Part shown: positions 1 to 5,407 of the stretch, piece after piece
Numbering within the stretch: position 1 is the stretch's first letter
Layout of the letters: each line of letters starts with the position of its first letter
From: Syntrophaceae bacterium
GTDB taxonomy: Bacteria; Desulfobacterota; SM23-61
Length of the DNA stretch: 5,428 nucleotides
Direction: 5' to 3'
NCBI GenBank assembly: GCA_003154025.1
Contig: PMCE01000279.1
Span: 7,468-12,895, forward strand
Notes under the pieces: model-generated
What the model was told of the DNA's origin: nothing
What the model saw: only the letters and a program-made list of their open reading frames with translations
Database searches by the model: none
Program-made: the position numbers and the translations under genes

Positions 1-1071
1 GCTACGGCCGAGCCGTTTACCCTTTATACGGAAGAGATCGCCAGCCGGCCGGAGATGTACGAGTGGGGCAAGAACCTGGGCCAAAGAGCCTCGGTGAGAG
101 ACCTGGACCTTTCCCGGTTCGCCGACCCCTCCCGGTTTATTCCGGGGGTGAGGTCTTTGGTCGTGGTGACGGACAGCTATTTTGAAGAAGATTTCCCGCC
201 CTCCCTTGCGGGAAAGATCGGTCGCTGCTACCTGAAGGGGCTCTTCTGCCCGGAAGACAATCTTCACAGTCAGCGGAGGAGGGAATTCAAGAAATTCCTC
301 CAGGAACAGGGAATCAAGAGCGTATACGGCCCGGCACCCGCTCGCATGGCCGGGGCCCGGGCCGGGGTCACGAATTACGGAAAGAGCTGTTTTGCCTTTG
401 CCCGCGAGGCCGCCGGCCAGAGCTCGTGGATCGTCAACGAACCCTATCTGGTGGACCGGGAACTGGAAGCCGATATTCCCACGATGAAGGTGGAGTGTCC
501 GGAGAACTGCCGACGGTGCCTGGAGGCCTGTCCGACCGGAGCCCTGTACGCCCCGCTGAAGATGGACCCCCGGAAGTGCATCGCCTACCACACCTATTTC
601 ACTCTCGGAGAAATCCCCCGGGGGATGCGGTCCAAAATGGGAACCTGGGTATATGGGTGTGACCTTTGCCAGGAAGCCTGCCCGCGCAATAAGAAGTGGC
701 TGGAAAAGAGGAAGCCCATGAATTCGAGGCTTCTTGAACGGGCCGCGGACTTTTCCCTGATCCGACTCCTGACCATGTCCCAGGATCACTACGAACAGAA
801 AGTGTGGCCCCTTCTTTTTTACATTCGCAAGGAGAACCGGAAACTCTGGCAGAGGAATACCGCCGTGGCCCTGGGAAACCAAGGGGACCCGGAGGCAGTC
901 CCGGCATTAATCTCGACCTTGGAGGACCCGGAGCCTCTCGTCCGAATCCATGTGGCCTGGGCCCTGGGAAAGATCGGCGGCCGGCAGGCGAGGGCCGCCT
1001 TGGGGAAGCGGAGGTCCGCGGAGGTGGACGAAGGAGTCAGGGGGGAGATAGAAGCAGCGCTCGAAGATTAG
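1..1071 (+). CDS. QueG-like double [4Fe-4S] cluster protein with C-terminal HEAT repeats (5' end outside window)
   Basis: The frame is open from base 1 to the TAG at 1069-1071. The 18 codons before the first ATG (55) read like family sequence, so the true start is probably upstream. Numbering from that ATG, a bacterial two-cluster ferredoxin module is clear: C148, C152, C155 and C159-Pro, then C175, then C202, C205 and C209-Pro within YGCDLCQEACP. This layout matches epoxyqueuosine reductase (QueG) and its relatives, including the preceding RAG(x4)GK segment at 102-110. About 264-317 forms a HEAT-like helical repeat, which QueG proteins also carry. The catalytic Asp of QueG, about 14 residues before the Gly of RAG, aligns here with V90, and the usual YxxGxDYH-type segment is not recognisable. 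I therefore call it a QueG-like redox paralogue, not QueG. It may be cobalamin-dependent or may only be an electron carrier; the substrate is unknown. The protein looks soluble. Confidence 0.85.
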   Translation, partial: ATAEPFTLYTEEIASRPEMYEWGKNLGQRASVRDLDLSRFADPSRFIPGVRSLVVVTDSYFEEDFPPSLAGKIGRCYLKGLFCPEDNLHSQRRREFKKFLQEQGIKSVYGPAPARMAGARAGVTNYGKSCFAFAREAAGQSSWIVNEPYLVDRELEADIPTMKVECPENCRRCLEACPTGALYAPLKMDPRKCIAYHTYFTLGEIPRGMRSKMGTWVYGCDLCQEACPRNKKWLEKRKPMNSRLLERAADFSLIRLLTMSQDHYEQKVWPLLFYIRKENRKLWQRNTAVALGNQGDPEAVPALISTLEDPEPLVRIHVAWALGKIGGRQARAALGKRRSAEVDEGVRGEIEAALED

Positions 1072-1142
1072 AATTAGAATCCAGAATCCAGTATAAAACC
1101 CTAACTGCTTTTTTCCTGAATCCTGTCTCCTGTTTCCTGAAT
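1071..1142. repeat. Heptamer-periodic repeat after the QueG-like gene
   Basis: Two direct AGAATCC units (1076-1082, 1083-1089) begin 4 bases after the stop codon. After a 24-base gap come four units of period 7 at 1114-1141, of type TCCTGAA/TCCTGTC. The second block is roughly the complement of the first (GGATT against AATCC), so the two arms oppose each other, though pairing is poor. It may act as a weak 3'-end structure or simply be a low-complexity intergenic repeat. The period-7 design recurs at 3655-3733 and 5393-5407 with different unit sequences. Confidence 0.7.
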
Positions 1143-1185
1143 TCCCCTCCCGGAATCCACGACGGTAGCTTGCCCTTTATAATCC

Positions 1186-1213
1186 TTGACTTTCGCAACG
1201 TAAAGGGTAAGAT
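1186..1213 (+). promoter_or_regulatory. Candidate sigma-70-type promoter for the thiC leader
   Basis: TTGACT (1186-1191, 5 of 6 to consensus) is followed after 16 bases by TAAGAT (1208-1213, 4 of 6). Transcription would start near 1220, just before the 5' strand of riboswitch helix P1, the position expected for a riboswitch-controlled leader. A perfect TATAAT lies just upstream (1178-1183) but has no convincing -35 box; it is an alternative that would give a longer leader. Confidence 0.5.
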
Positions 1214-1221
1214 AGAAATAT

Positions 1222-1313
1222 ATTTGCTGGGGGAGCTGGATCGGCTGAGAGATCCCGCTAAGTCGGGATGACCCCTCGAACCTGTTGGGTAATTCCAACG
1301 GAGGGAAGCAAAT
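1222..1313 (+). promoter_or_regulatory. TPP riboswitch (THI element) controlling thiC
   Basis: The conserved THI-box core is easy to read: GGCTGAGA (1243-1250), then ACCC (1271-1274), GAACCTG (1278-1284), a P5 hairpin with TTGG (1285-1288) pairing CCAA around GTAATT, and CGGAGGGA closing the aptamer (1299-1306). Helix P1 is a 7-bp pairing of 1222-1228 with 1307-1313. A variable P3-type hairpin uses GATCCCG (1250-1256) and CGGGATG (1264-1270). In this RNA class thiamine pyrophosphate binds between the CTGAGA arm and the P4/P5 arm. An intrinsic terminator follows 13 bases downstream and thiC follows that, so ligand binding should cause premature termination. The identity is from motif reading, not a covariance-model score. 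Confidence 0.95.
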
Positions 1314-1326
1314 TCCAGAAAGGTTC

Positions 1327-1363
1327 AAAGCCGCCGGTTCTACGGGGAATCGTCGGCTTTTTT
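1327..1363 (+). terminator. Riboswitch expression platform: intrinsic terminator before thiC
   Basis: AAAGCCG (1327-1333) pairs with CGGCTTT (1354-1360). After one C/T mismatch the stem continues with five more pairs (1335-1339 with 1348-1352, one G-U) around an 8-base loop. Six T residues (1358-1363) form the U-tract. It sits 77 bases before the thiC start. Possible antiterminator pairings: GAACCT of the aptamer (1278-1283) matches AGGTTC (1321-1326), and CGGCT (1242-1246) matches the terminator arm AGCCG (1329-1333). Both would disrupt the ligand-bound fold; these pairings are inferred. Confidence 0.88.
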
Positions 1364-1439
1364 GCTTACGGCCATTGTTTTTTCAAGAATTCATTTCCAA
1401 AGAGATCACTAAAGACTCGACTGAAGTCGGGGAGGGGTT

Positions 1440-2723
1440 ATGACCCAGTTTGATTACGCCCGCCAGGGACAGATTACGGAGGCCATGAAGAAGTGTGCCG
1501 CCGCGGAAGATGTACCGGCCGAAGCCATTCGCCAGGGAGTGGCCGAGGGGAAAATGGTCATCACCCAGAATTTGAAGCACCAAAATATTGCCCCGCTGGC
1601 CATCGGTAGAGGCTTGCGCACCAAGGTGAACGCCAACGTGGGGACTTCGGGGGAGCACAACAATATCGAAGAGGAGCTGGAAAAGGTGCGCGTGGCCATC
1701 GAGGCGGGAGCGGACACCATCATGGACCTTTCCACGGGCCCGGGAATCGGCGAGACCCGCAAAATAGTCATGAAGGCGTCCTCGGTCCCGGTGGGAACGG
1801 TCCCCATCTACCAGGCAGCCATCGAGATGCCCCGGAAGAAGAACCGTCCCATGGTGGAAATGACCGGCGACGATCTCTTCGAAGTAATCGAAAGGCACGG
1901 CGAGGATGGGGTGGATTTCATTACCGTCCATTGCGGGGTCACCCAGACCTCGGTGGAAAGGATCAAGAAGGAAGGCCGCCTGATGGGGGTCGTCAGCCGG
2001 GGAGGGGCCATCCTGGTGGAGTGGATGGATTACAACAAAAGAGAAAACCCGCTGTTTGAGGAGTACGACCGGCTGCTGGCGATTGCCAAGGCTTACGACA
2101 TGACCCTGAGCCTGGGGGACGGCCTCCGTCCGGGGTGCCTAGCGGACGCCACCGACCGCGGCCAGGTCCAGGAACTCATTATCCTGGGGGAGCTGACGGA
2201 AAGAGCCTGGGCCAAGGGCGTCCAGGTGATGATCGAAGGGCCCGGCCATGTCCCCCTGGACCAGATCGAAGCCAACATCCTCCTCCAGAAGCGCCTCTGC
2301 CACGGGGCTCCTTTTTATGTCTTGGGGCCCCTGGTGACGGACATCGCTCCCGGGTATGACCATATCACCGGGGCGATCGGGGGGGCCATCGCGGCCAAAG
2401 CAGGGGCCGATTTTCTCTGCTACGTCACCCCTTCGGAGCACCTGCGCCTGCCGTCGGTCGACGATGTACGGGAAGGGGTCATCGCCTCCAGGATCGCCGG
2501 CCATGCCGCGGACATTACCAAGGGCTTTAAAGGCTCCCTGGAGAAGGACTGCCAGATGGCCCGGGCCAGAAGAAAGCTGGACTGGAAGGAGCAGATCCGG
2601 CTCTCCATCGATCCCCGGAGGGCTCGAAAGCTGCGGGAGTCCAGCATGCCCCAGGAAAGCGATGTCTGCACCATGTGCGGGGAGCTCTGCGCGATCAAGA
2701 AATCCTCCAAAGTCCTTTCTTAG
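1440..2723 (+). CDS. thiC: Phosphomethylpyrimidine synthase ThiC (HMP-P synthase), short form
   Basis: ThiC is a non-canonical radical SAM enzyme that converts aminoimidazole ribotide into hydroxymethylpyrimidine phosphate, the pyrimidine half of thiamine. The 427-residue protein has the family landmarks in order: VGTVPIYQA (118-126), DFITVHCGV (159-167), VVSRGG (184-189), LSLGDGLRPG (223-232), EGPGHVPLDQIEANI (266-280), DHITGAIGG (307-315), CYVTPSEHL (327-335) and a C-terminal cluster motif at C410, C413, C417. H270 and H308 lie in the segments that hold the metal-binding histidines of the family. It has the short archaeal/anaerobe-type length, without the N-terminal extension of the roughly 600-residue enterobacterial form. 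The ATG has a purine-rich ribosome site (GGAGGGG, 1431-1437). The paralogue BzaF (hydroxybenzimidazole synthase) is similar in length, but the TPP riboswitch and absence of cobamide genes favour ThiC. The cluster spacing is C-x2-C-x3-C, one residue shorter than in the E. coli and B. subtilis enzymes. No other thiamine gene is present. Confidence 0.95.
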   Translation: MTQFDYARQGQITEAMKKCAAAEDVPAEAIRQGVAEGKMVITQNLKHQNIAPLAIGRGLRTKVNANVGTSGEHNNIEEELEKVRVAIEAGADTIMDLSTGPGIGETRKIVMKASSVPVGTVPIYQAAIEMPRKKNRPMVEMTGDDLFEVIERHGEDGVDFITVHCGVTQTSVERIKKEGRLMGVVSRGGAILVEWMDYNKRENPLFEEYDRLLAIAKAYDMTLSLGDGLRPGCLADATDRGQVQELIILGELTERAWAKGVQVMIEGPGHVPLDQIEANILLQKRLCHGAPFYVLGPLVTDIAPGYDHITGAIGGAIAAKAGADFLCYVTPSEHLRLPSVDDVREGVIASRIAGHAADITKGFKGSLEKDCQMARARRKLDWKEQIRLSIDPRRARKLRESSMPQESDVCTMCGELCAIKKSSKVLS

Positions 2724-2790
2724 GGTTCAAGGACTCAAGGGTTCAAGCGGAAGTTGTTCTTTTTACAAAACTCCCTTGGCCCTTGAATCC
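2723..2790. repeat. Period-8 repeat with inverted arm after thiC
   Basis: Three units of period 8 (GGGTTCAA 2723-2730, GGACTCAA 2731-2738, GGGTTCAA 2739-2746) start on the last base of the thiC stop codon. A downstream arm complements them: CCCTTG (2773-2778) pairs with CAAGGG (2736-2741), and CCTTGAA (2781-2787) with TTCAAGG (2726-2732), giving an imperfect hairpin with a long loop. A run of T lies inside the loop (2759-2764), not after the stem, so this is not a standard intrinsic terminator, although it may form the 3' end of the thiC transcript. Confidence 0.65.
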
Positions 2791-2851
2791 TGCCTCCTTC
2801 TTCGAGTTGTCCTGCCCCCTGACCTGGGTTTTGCGGCGACGAGAGAATCAG

Positions 2852-2879
2852 TTGATTCCATCGGGGGCCTTGTGATAAT
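2852..2879 (+). promoter_or_regulatory. Candidate promoter upstream of the acyltransferase gene
   Basis: TTGATT (2852-2857) and GATAAT (2874-2879, 5 of 6 to consensus) are 16 bases apart, with a TG at 2871-2872 giving an extended -10. The start would be near 2886, leaving a 5' leader of about 140 bases that includes the palindromic element at 2888-2970. A 6-bp pairing of GCCCCC (2814-2819) with GGGGGC (2863-2868) spans part of this site. This is consensus matching only. Confidence 0.4.
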
Positions 2880-2887
2880 TTTGTCCT

Positions 2888-2970
2888 GACCGGCGAATCT
2901 ATGGATCGCGCCATTGAAAATGGCACGCGCCCATAAGGGGGATTCATGAATCGTCCCTACAATCCCGGTC
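2888..2970. repeat. Composite palindromic intergenic element
   Basis: GACCGG (2888-2893) and CCGGTC (2965-2970) form outer arms. Inside are two structures. The first is a hairpin at 2900-2935: TATGG/CCATA, CGC/GCG and GCCATT/AATGGC around a 3-base loop, with a small internal loop and a 2-base bulge. The second is the perfect 12-bp palindrome GATTCATGAATC (2941-2952), flanked by degenerate AGGGG and TCCCTAC arms. The flanks resemble the GTAGGG...CCCTAC hairpin at 4395-4423, so both may belong to one dispersed palindromic repeat family. No ORF or inserted gene is inside it. Confidence 0.6.
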
Positions 2971-3028
2971 GCCAAATTCGGCCTTACGTTCAATCGGATT
3001 TCACGCTGGGTCACCTGGTATTGAAACT

Positions 3029-3649
3029 GTGAGCATCCGACGGAGCAATTTATTCTATAAGCTCATCCGGGGAATCGCCCATTCCTGTCTCTGTTCCATT
3101 TACCGAATCCACGTCGAGGGGCGAGAGAACATCCCTTCTGCCGGCCCCGGAATTATTCTTCCCAAGCATCAATACTGGACCGACATCCCCGTTGTGACCT
3201 TGGCCGTCTGGAGGCCGGTAAGCTACATCGCCAAGCAGGAGCTCTTCGCCTATCCGGGGATCCGGCATTTCTTGACCGCCCTGGGGGGCATTCCTCTCGA
3301 CCGGGGAAACCCGGTGAAGACTCTGGATTCCTTCCGCCATCTGGAAAAACTCTTGAAAGAGAGAGAATTCATCGTTCTCTTCCCCGAAGGGACCTATTAT
3401 CCAAACTCCATGGGGAGGGGAAAACACCGGTTGATCGAAAGAATCCTCCGAGTCCAGGATAAAATGGGGTGGAAGGGAGACGAAGCCATTTCCTTCATTC
3501 CCGTCGGGATTTGTTTCCGGGGAAAAAAGATGAGAACTGAAATCCATGTGAAAATCGGCAGGCCTCTTTTTGCCGACGGGAAGACCGACGCCCAAGAGTT
3601 TACCGGGGCCATTGTTCAGGAGATTGCCAAGCTGAGCGGATTGGGGTAA
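3029..3649 (+). CDS. PlsC-family 1-acyl-sn-glycerol-3-phosphate acyltransferase-like protein
   Basis: This protein probably transfers an acyl group to a lysophospholipid-type acceptor at the inner face of the cytoplasmic membrane; the acceptor cannot be told from sequence. The 206 residues carry all four blocks of the glycerolipid acyltransferase family: H47-x4-D52 (KHQYWTD) with the catalytic His and Asp, GGIPLDR (86-92), FPEGT (118-122) and FIPVG (156-160). Block III continues with Tyr where Arg is common (FPEGTR). The length is at the short end for PlsC. No strong transmembrane helix is seen; the N-terminus (9-26) is moderately hydrophobic and may bind the membrane. The start is GTG at 3029; no good ribosome site precedes it, but no better in-frame start exists nearby upstream or downstream. 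It lies 305 bases after thiC, behind its own candidate promoter, so it is likely a separate unit. Confidence 0.88.
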   Translation: MSIRRSNLFYKLIRGIAHSCLCSIYRIHVEGRENIPSAGPGIILPKHQYWTDIPVVTLAVWRPVSYIAKQELFAYPGIRHFLTALGGIPLDRGNPVKTLDSFRHLEKLLKEREFIVLFPEGTYYPNSMGRGKHRLIERILRVQDKMGWKGDEAISFIPVGICFRGKKMRTEIHVKIGRPLFADGKTDAQEFTGAIVQEIAKLSGLG

Positions 3650-3653
3650 AACA

Positions 3654-3734
3654 GTTTCGAGTTTCGGGTTTCTGGTTTCGAGTTAAAGGCCGAAAAGCTT
3701 CAGAACCCGAAACCTGAAACTCGAAACCCGAGAC
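3654..3734. repeat. Long heptamer-built inverted repeat between acyltransferase and hydrolase genes
   Basis: The left arm (3655-3682) is four period-7 units of type TTTCGAG/TTTCGGG; the right arm (3706-3733) is four of type CCCGAAA/CTCGAAA. Folded, 3654-3684 pairs with 3704-3734 along about 31 positions with only a few mismatches, around a loop of about 19 bases. TTTT follows at 3735-3738, so a leaky terminator or mRNA-stabilising stem is possible. The element fills nearly the whole intergenic gap, from 5 bases after one stop to 17 bases before the next ATG. Confidence 0.85.
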
Positions 3735-3750
3735 TTTTGGCGGGGTCATC

Positions 3751-4398
3751 ATGGAACCAAAAAGAATCGAATTCCCCTGCGGAAGTATCACCCTCGAAGG
3801 AATGATGCGCATCCCCGAGGGGCCGGGGCCTTTTCCCCTGGTCGTGATCTGCCATCCCCATCCCCTTTACGGGGGCAGCATGTATAACAATGTGGTGGAT
3901 TCGGTCTGTTCTTCTCTAGAGGAGAAAGAAATCGCCTGGCTGAAATTCAATTTCCGGGGGGTGGGGAGAAGCGGGGGGAGTTTTGGGAATGGGATCGGGG
4001 AGAAGGAGGATGCCAAAGCGGCGATCTCCTTCGGCGAGGGCCGGCCCCGGGTGGATTCCGGGAGGATCGGCCTGTGCGGGTACTCCTTCGGCAGCATCGT
4101 GGCTTTGGCGGTGGCCGTGGAAGACCCCCGGGTCAAAGCCGTAGCCGGAATCGCTCCCTTTGTCCAGCCCGAGGACCTCCTCAACCAGTATGACCGGCCC
4201 AAGCTGCTGGTCTGCGGCTCGCAGGATGAATTCGTCGATGCCAAAGCCCTGGAAAAGCTCCTTAAAAAGATGCCCGAGCCCAAGGAACTGGCGCTCTATC
4301 CCGGAGTGGATCATTTCTGGATGGGAAAGGAAGAAGCGATGGGGGAGAAGGTCGGACAGTATTTTGTGAAATTCCTCGTCCCAAAAAATGATCCGTAG
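3751..4398 (+). CDS. Alpha/beta hydrolase, COG2945-type predicted hydrolase
   Basis: This is a cytoplasmic serine hydrolase of 215 residues with no signal peptide. The alpha/beta-hydrolase order is complete: strand and oxyanion region with HPHPLYGGSMYNN (35-47), FNFRGVGRSGG (66-76), the nucleophile elbow G110-Y-S112-F-G114, a likely acid D159 in GSQDEF, and a likely catalytic H188 in GVDHFW. The HPHPLYGG and NFRGVGRSGG motifs are typical of the small hydrolases grouped as COG2945 and related to dienelactone-hydrolase-like proteins. The substrate is unknown; an esterase or thioesterase role would fit. The ATG follows a weak GGCGGGG site (3739-3745). The stop codon (4396-4398) lies inside the hairpin repeat 4395-4423, so the last residues may have been set by that insertion. 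It is probably co-transcribed with the flanking genes, subject to how strongly the upstream inverted repeat terminates. Confidence 0.88.
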   Translation: MEPKRIEFPCGSITLEGMMRIPEGPGPFPLVVICHPHPLYGGSMYNNVVDSVCSSLEEKEIAWLKFNFRGVGRSGGSFGNGIGEKEDAKAAISFGEGRPRVDSGRIGLCGYSFGSIVALAVAVEDPRVKAVAGIAPFVQPEDLLNQYDRPKLLVCGSQDEFVDAKALEKLLKKMPEPKELALYPGVDHFWMGKEEAMGEKVGQYFVKFLVPKNDP

Positions 4399-4423
4399 GG
4401 GCAGCCCGCCGGGTCGTCCCTAC
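4395..4423. repeat. GTAGGG...CCCTAC hairpin repeat overlapping the hydrolase stop codon
   Basis: GTAGGG (4395-4400) pairs with CCCTAC (4418-4423). The stem continues inward with G-U, C-G, one mismatch, G-U and three C-G/G pairs, closing on a 3-base loop (4408-4410): 12 pairs in 13 positions. TAG at 4396-4398 is the hydrolase stop. No T-run follows, so it is not a classical terminator. It resembles dispersed palindromic repeats and the flanks of the palindrome at 2941-2952. Confidence 0.7.
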
Positions 4424-4436
4424 AGGCTTGAGACAT

Positions 4437-4441
4437 GGGAG
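4437..4441 (+). promoter_or_regulatory. Ribosome binding site deciding the TIM-barrel start
   Basis: GGGAG lies 6 bases before the ATG at 4448. The earlier in-frame ATG at 4388 has no such site (CCAAAAA precedes it), and its extra 20 residues would be translated mostly from the hairpin repeat. This supports 4448 as the true start. Confidence 0.7.
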
Positions 4442-4447
4442 AAAAAC

Positions 4448-5392
4448 ATGCAATATCCATGGACCGAATTTTTTCATCTAGGGGTAGTCGTGCCAGCTTT
4501 CTTCCCGGAGGCCAGAGAGCGGAAAAGGTCTTCCCTGGAGATCACCCGGAAGCTGGCCGCCGACCCTTTCTTCCAGGCCCTGGAAGTATTCGGGGTGGAG
4601 GACCCGCAGGACCAGAAAGAACTGGCCCGGATCCTTCGGTCGAGCGGAAAGAGCCTGGTCTTTTCCGGGGGAGCGTACTGCCGCCGCACCCGGAGCAACC
4701 TTCATGATTTGGACCCGGAAAAATGGGATCGGGCGGTCCACAACGTAAAGAAAATCGTCGATGAAGCAATCCTCTACGGATGCCAGATTCTTTATGTGAT
4801 GGGCTTTGAGGCTCCTCCTCCGGAGGAAAGAGAAAGGGCCCGAACAAAGTTCGCCCGAGCGCTGGATGTCCTCAGCGATTACGCAGTAGAAAAAAGCCCC
4901 TCCGCTCCGCTGACCCTTTCCGTGGAAAACTTCTACATCGCCCAGGAGGATCCTTTTTTGATCGGGCCCACGCTGGAGTTTGCCGAAATGCTGAGGGACC
5001 TCCGCGGGAGACGACCCCGTCTCGGCCTGACCTTCGACACCAGCCATATCCTTCAGCTAAAGGAAGATCTGCCTTCAACCTTCGCCCGGGTTCAAGACGT
5101 GGTCGCCCACGTTCACCTCAGCAACTGTCTGATCAAGGATCGGTCTTCTCCCTTCTACGGAGACAAACATCCGCCCTACGGGCTGCCGGGAGGTGAAATC
5201 GGCATTCCCGAGCTGGCCGGCTTCTTCAGGACGCTGAAGGCCAATGGGACCTTTTCCCGCACCTTTCCGACGGGGAAACCGATCCTCAGCCTGGAAGTTA
5301 TAACCCCTTCGGGGCGGACTCCCGAGGAAACCCTGGAAGAGGCCAAGAAGGCCTTGGAAAAAGCCTGGAAACAGTTTGAGAAGACGCCGTAA
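4448..5392 (+). CDS. Xylose-isomerase-like TIM-barrel protein (sugar phosphate isomerase/epimerase family)
   Basis: The 314-residue protein from ATG 4448 fits the AP-endonuclease-2/xylose-isomerase-like TIM barrel. Its strand-end residues match the divalent-metal site of that fold: E160 in LSVENFY, D197 and H200 in LTFDTSHI, H221/H223 in AHVHLSN, and E283 in LSLEVITP near the C-terminus. A loop after the HVHLSN strand (DKHPPYGLPGGEIGIPEL) resembles the conserved H-x-P-x-G-x-G-x-I/D-I loop that lines the pocket in these enzymes. No signal peptide or membrane segment is seen. The family covers sugar epimerases and isomerases, hydroxypyruvate isomerase, inosose dehydratase and endonuclease IV, so the reaction cannot be named. 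An endonuclease IV identity is unlikely: the full set of nuclease metal ligands is not evident. It follows the hydrolase by 49 bases and may share its transcript. An alternative start at 4388 is disfavoured. Confidence 0.82.
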   Translation: MQYPWTEFFHLGVVVPAFFPEARERKRSSLEITRKLAADPFFQALEVFGVEDPQDQKELARILRSSGKSLVFSGGAYCRRTRSNLHDLDPEKWDRAVHNVKKIVDEAILYGCQILYVMGFEAPPPEERERARTKFARALDVLSDYAVEKSPSAPLTLSVENFYIAQEDPFLIGPTLEFAEMLRDLRGRRPRLGLTFDTSHILQLKEDLPSTFARVQDVVAHVHLSNCLIKDRSSPFYGDKHPPYGLPGGEIGIPELAGFFRTLKANGTFSRTFPTGKPILSLEVITPSGRTPEETLEEAKKALEKAWKQFEKTP

Positions 5393-5407
5393 CCCGAAAC
5401 TCGAAAC
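5393..5407. repeat. Partial heptamer repeat after the TIM-barrel gene
   Basis: CCCGAAA (5393-5399), CTCGAAA (5400-5406) and the start of a third unit follow the stop codon directly. They are identical to units at 3706-3712 and 3720-3726. No opposing TTTCGAG arm is visible before the window ends, so the element here is one-armed or cut by the edge. The remaining bases to 5428 hold an ATG at 5417 with no ribosome site, too short to call. Confidence 0.65.

Noticed and set aside
804..1271. Overlapping + frame running from the QueG-like gene into the thiC leader
   Set aside because: It reads through the HEAT region out of frame, then through the repeat, promoter and riboswitch; its translation is rich in Gly, Pro and Arg.
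1383..1931. Long antisense open frames opposite thiC, also at 2139-2504
   Set aside because: They follow from the GC-rich codon use of thiC; no family motifs or ribosome sites, and the sense strand is a clear gene.
1440..2723. BzaF (5-hydroxybenzimidazole synthase) instead of ThiC
   Set aside because: The paralogue is close in length and motif, but a TPP riboswitch, not a cobalamin riboswitch, precedes the gene and no cobamide gene is nearby.
2723..2790. Standard intrinsic terminator for thiC
   Set aside because: The stem is imperfect with a very long loop and the T-run is inside the loop, not after the stem.
3655..3733. CRISPR array
   Set aside because: Units are only 7 bases with no spacers of regular length and no cas genes; the arms are inverted relative to each other.
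4388..4447. Upstream start for the TIM-barrel gene
   Set aside because: No ribosome site, and most of the extra residues would come from the hairpin repeat; the ATG at 4448 has GGGAG at good spacing.
4478..5047. 189-residue antisense open frame opposite the TIM-barrel gene
   Set aside because: No recognisable motif, low-complexity composition, and full overlap with a well-supported gene.
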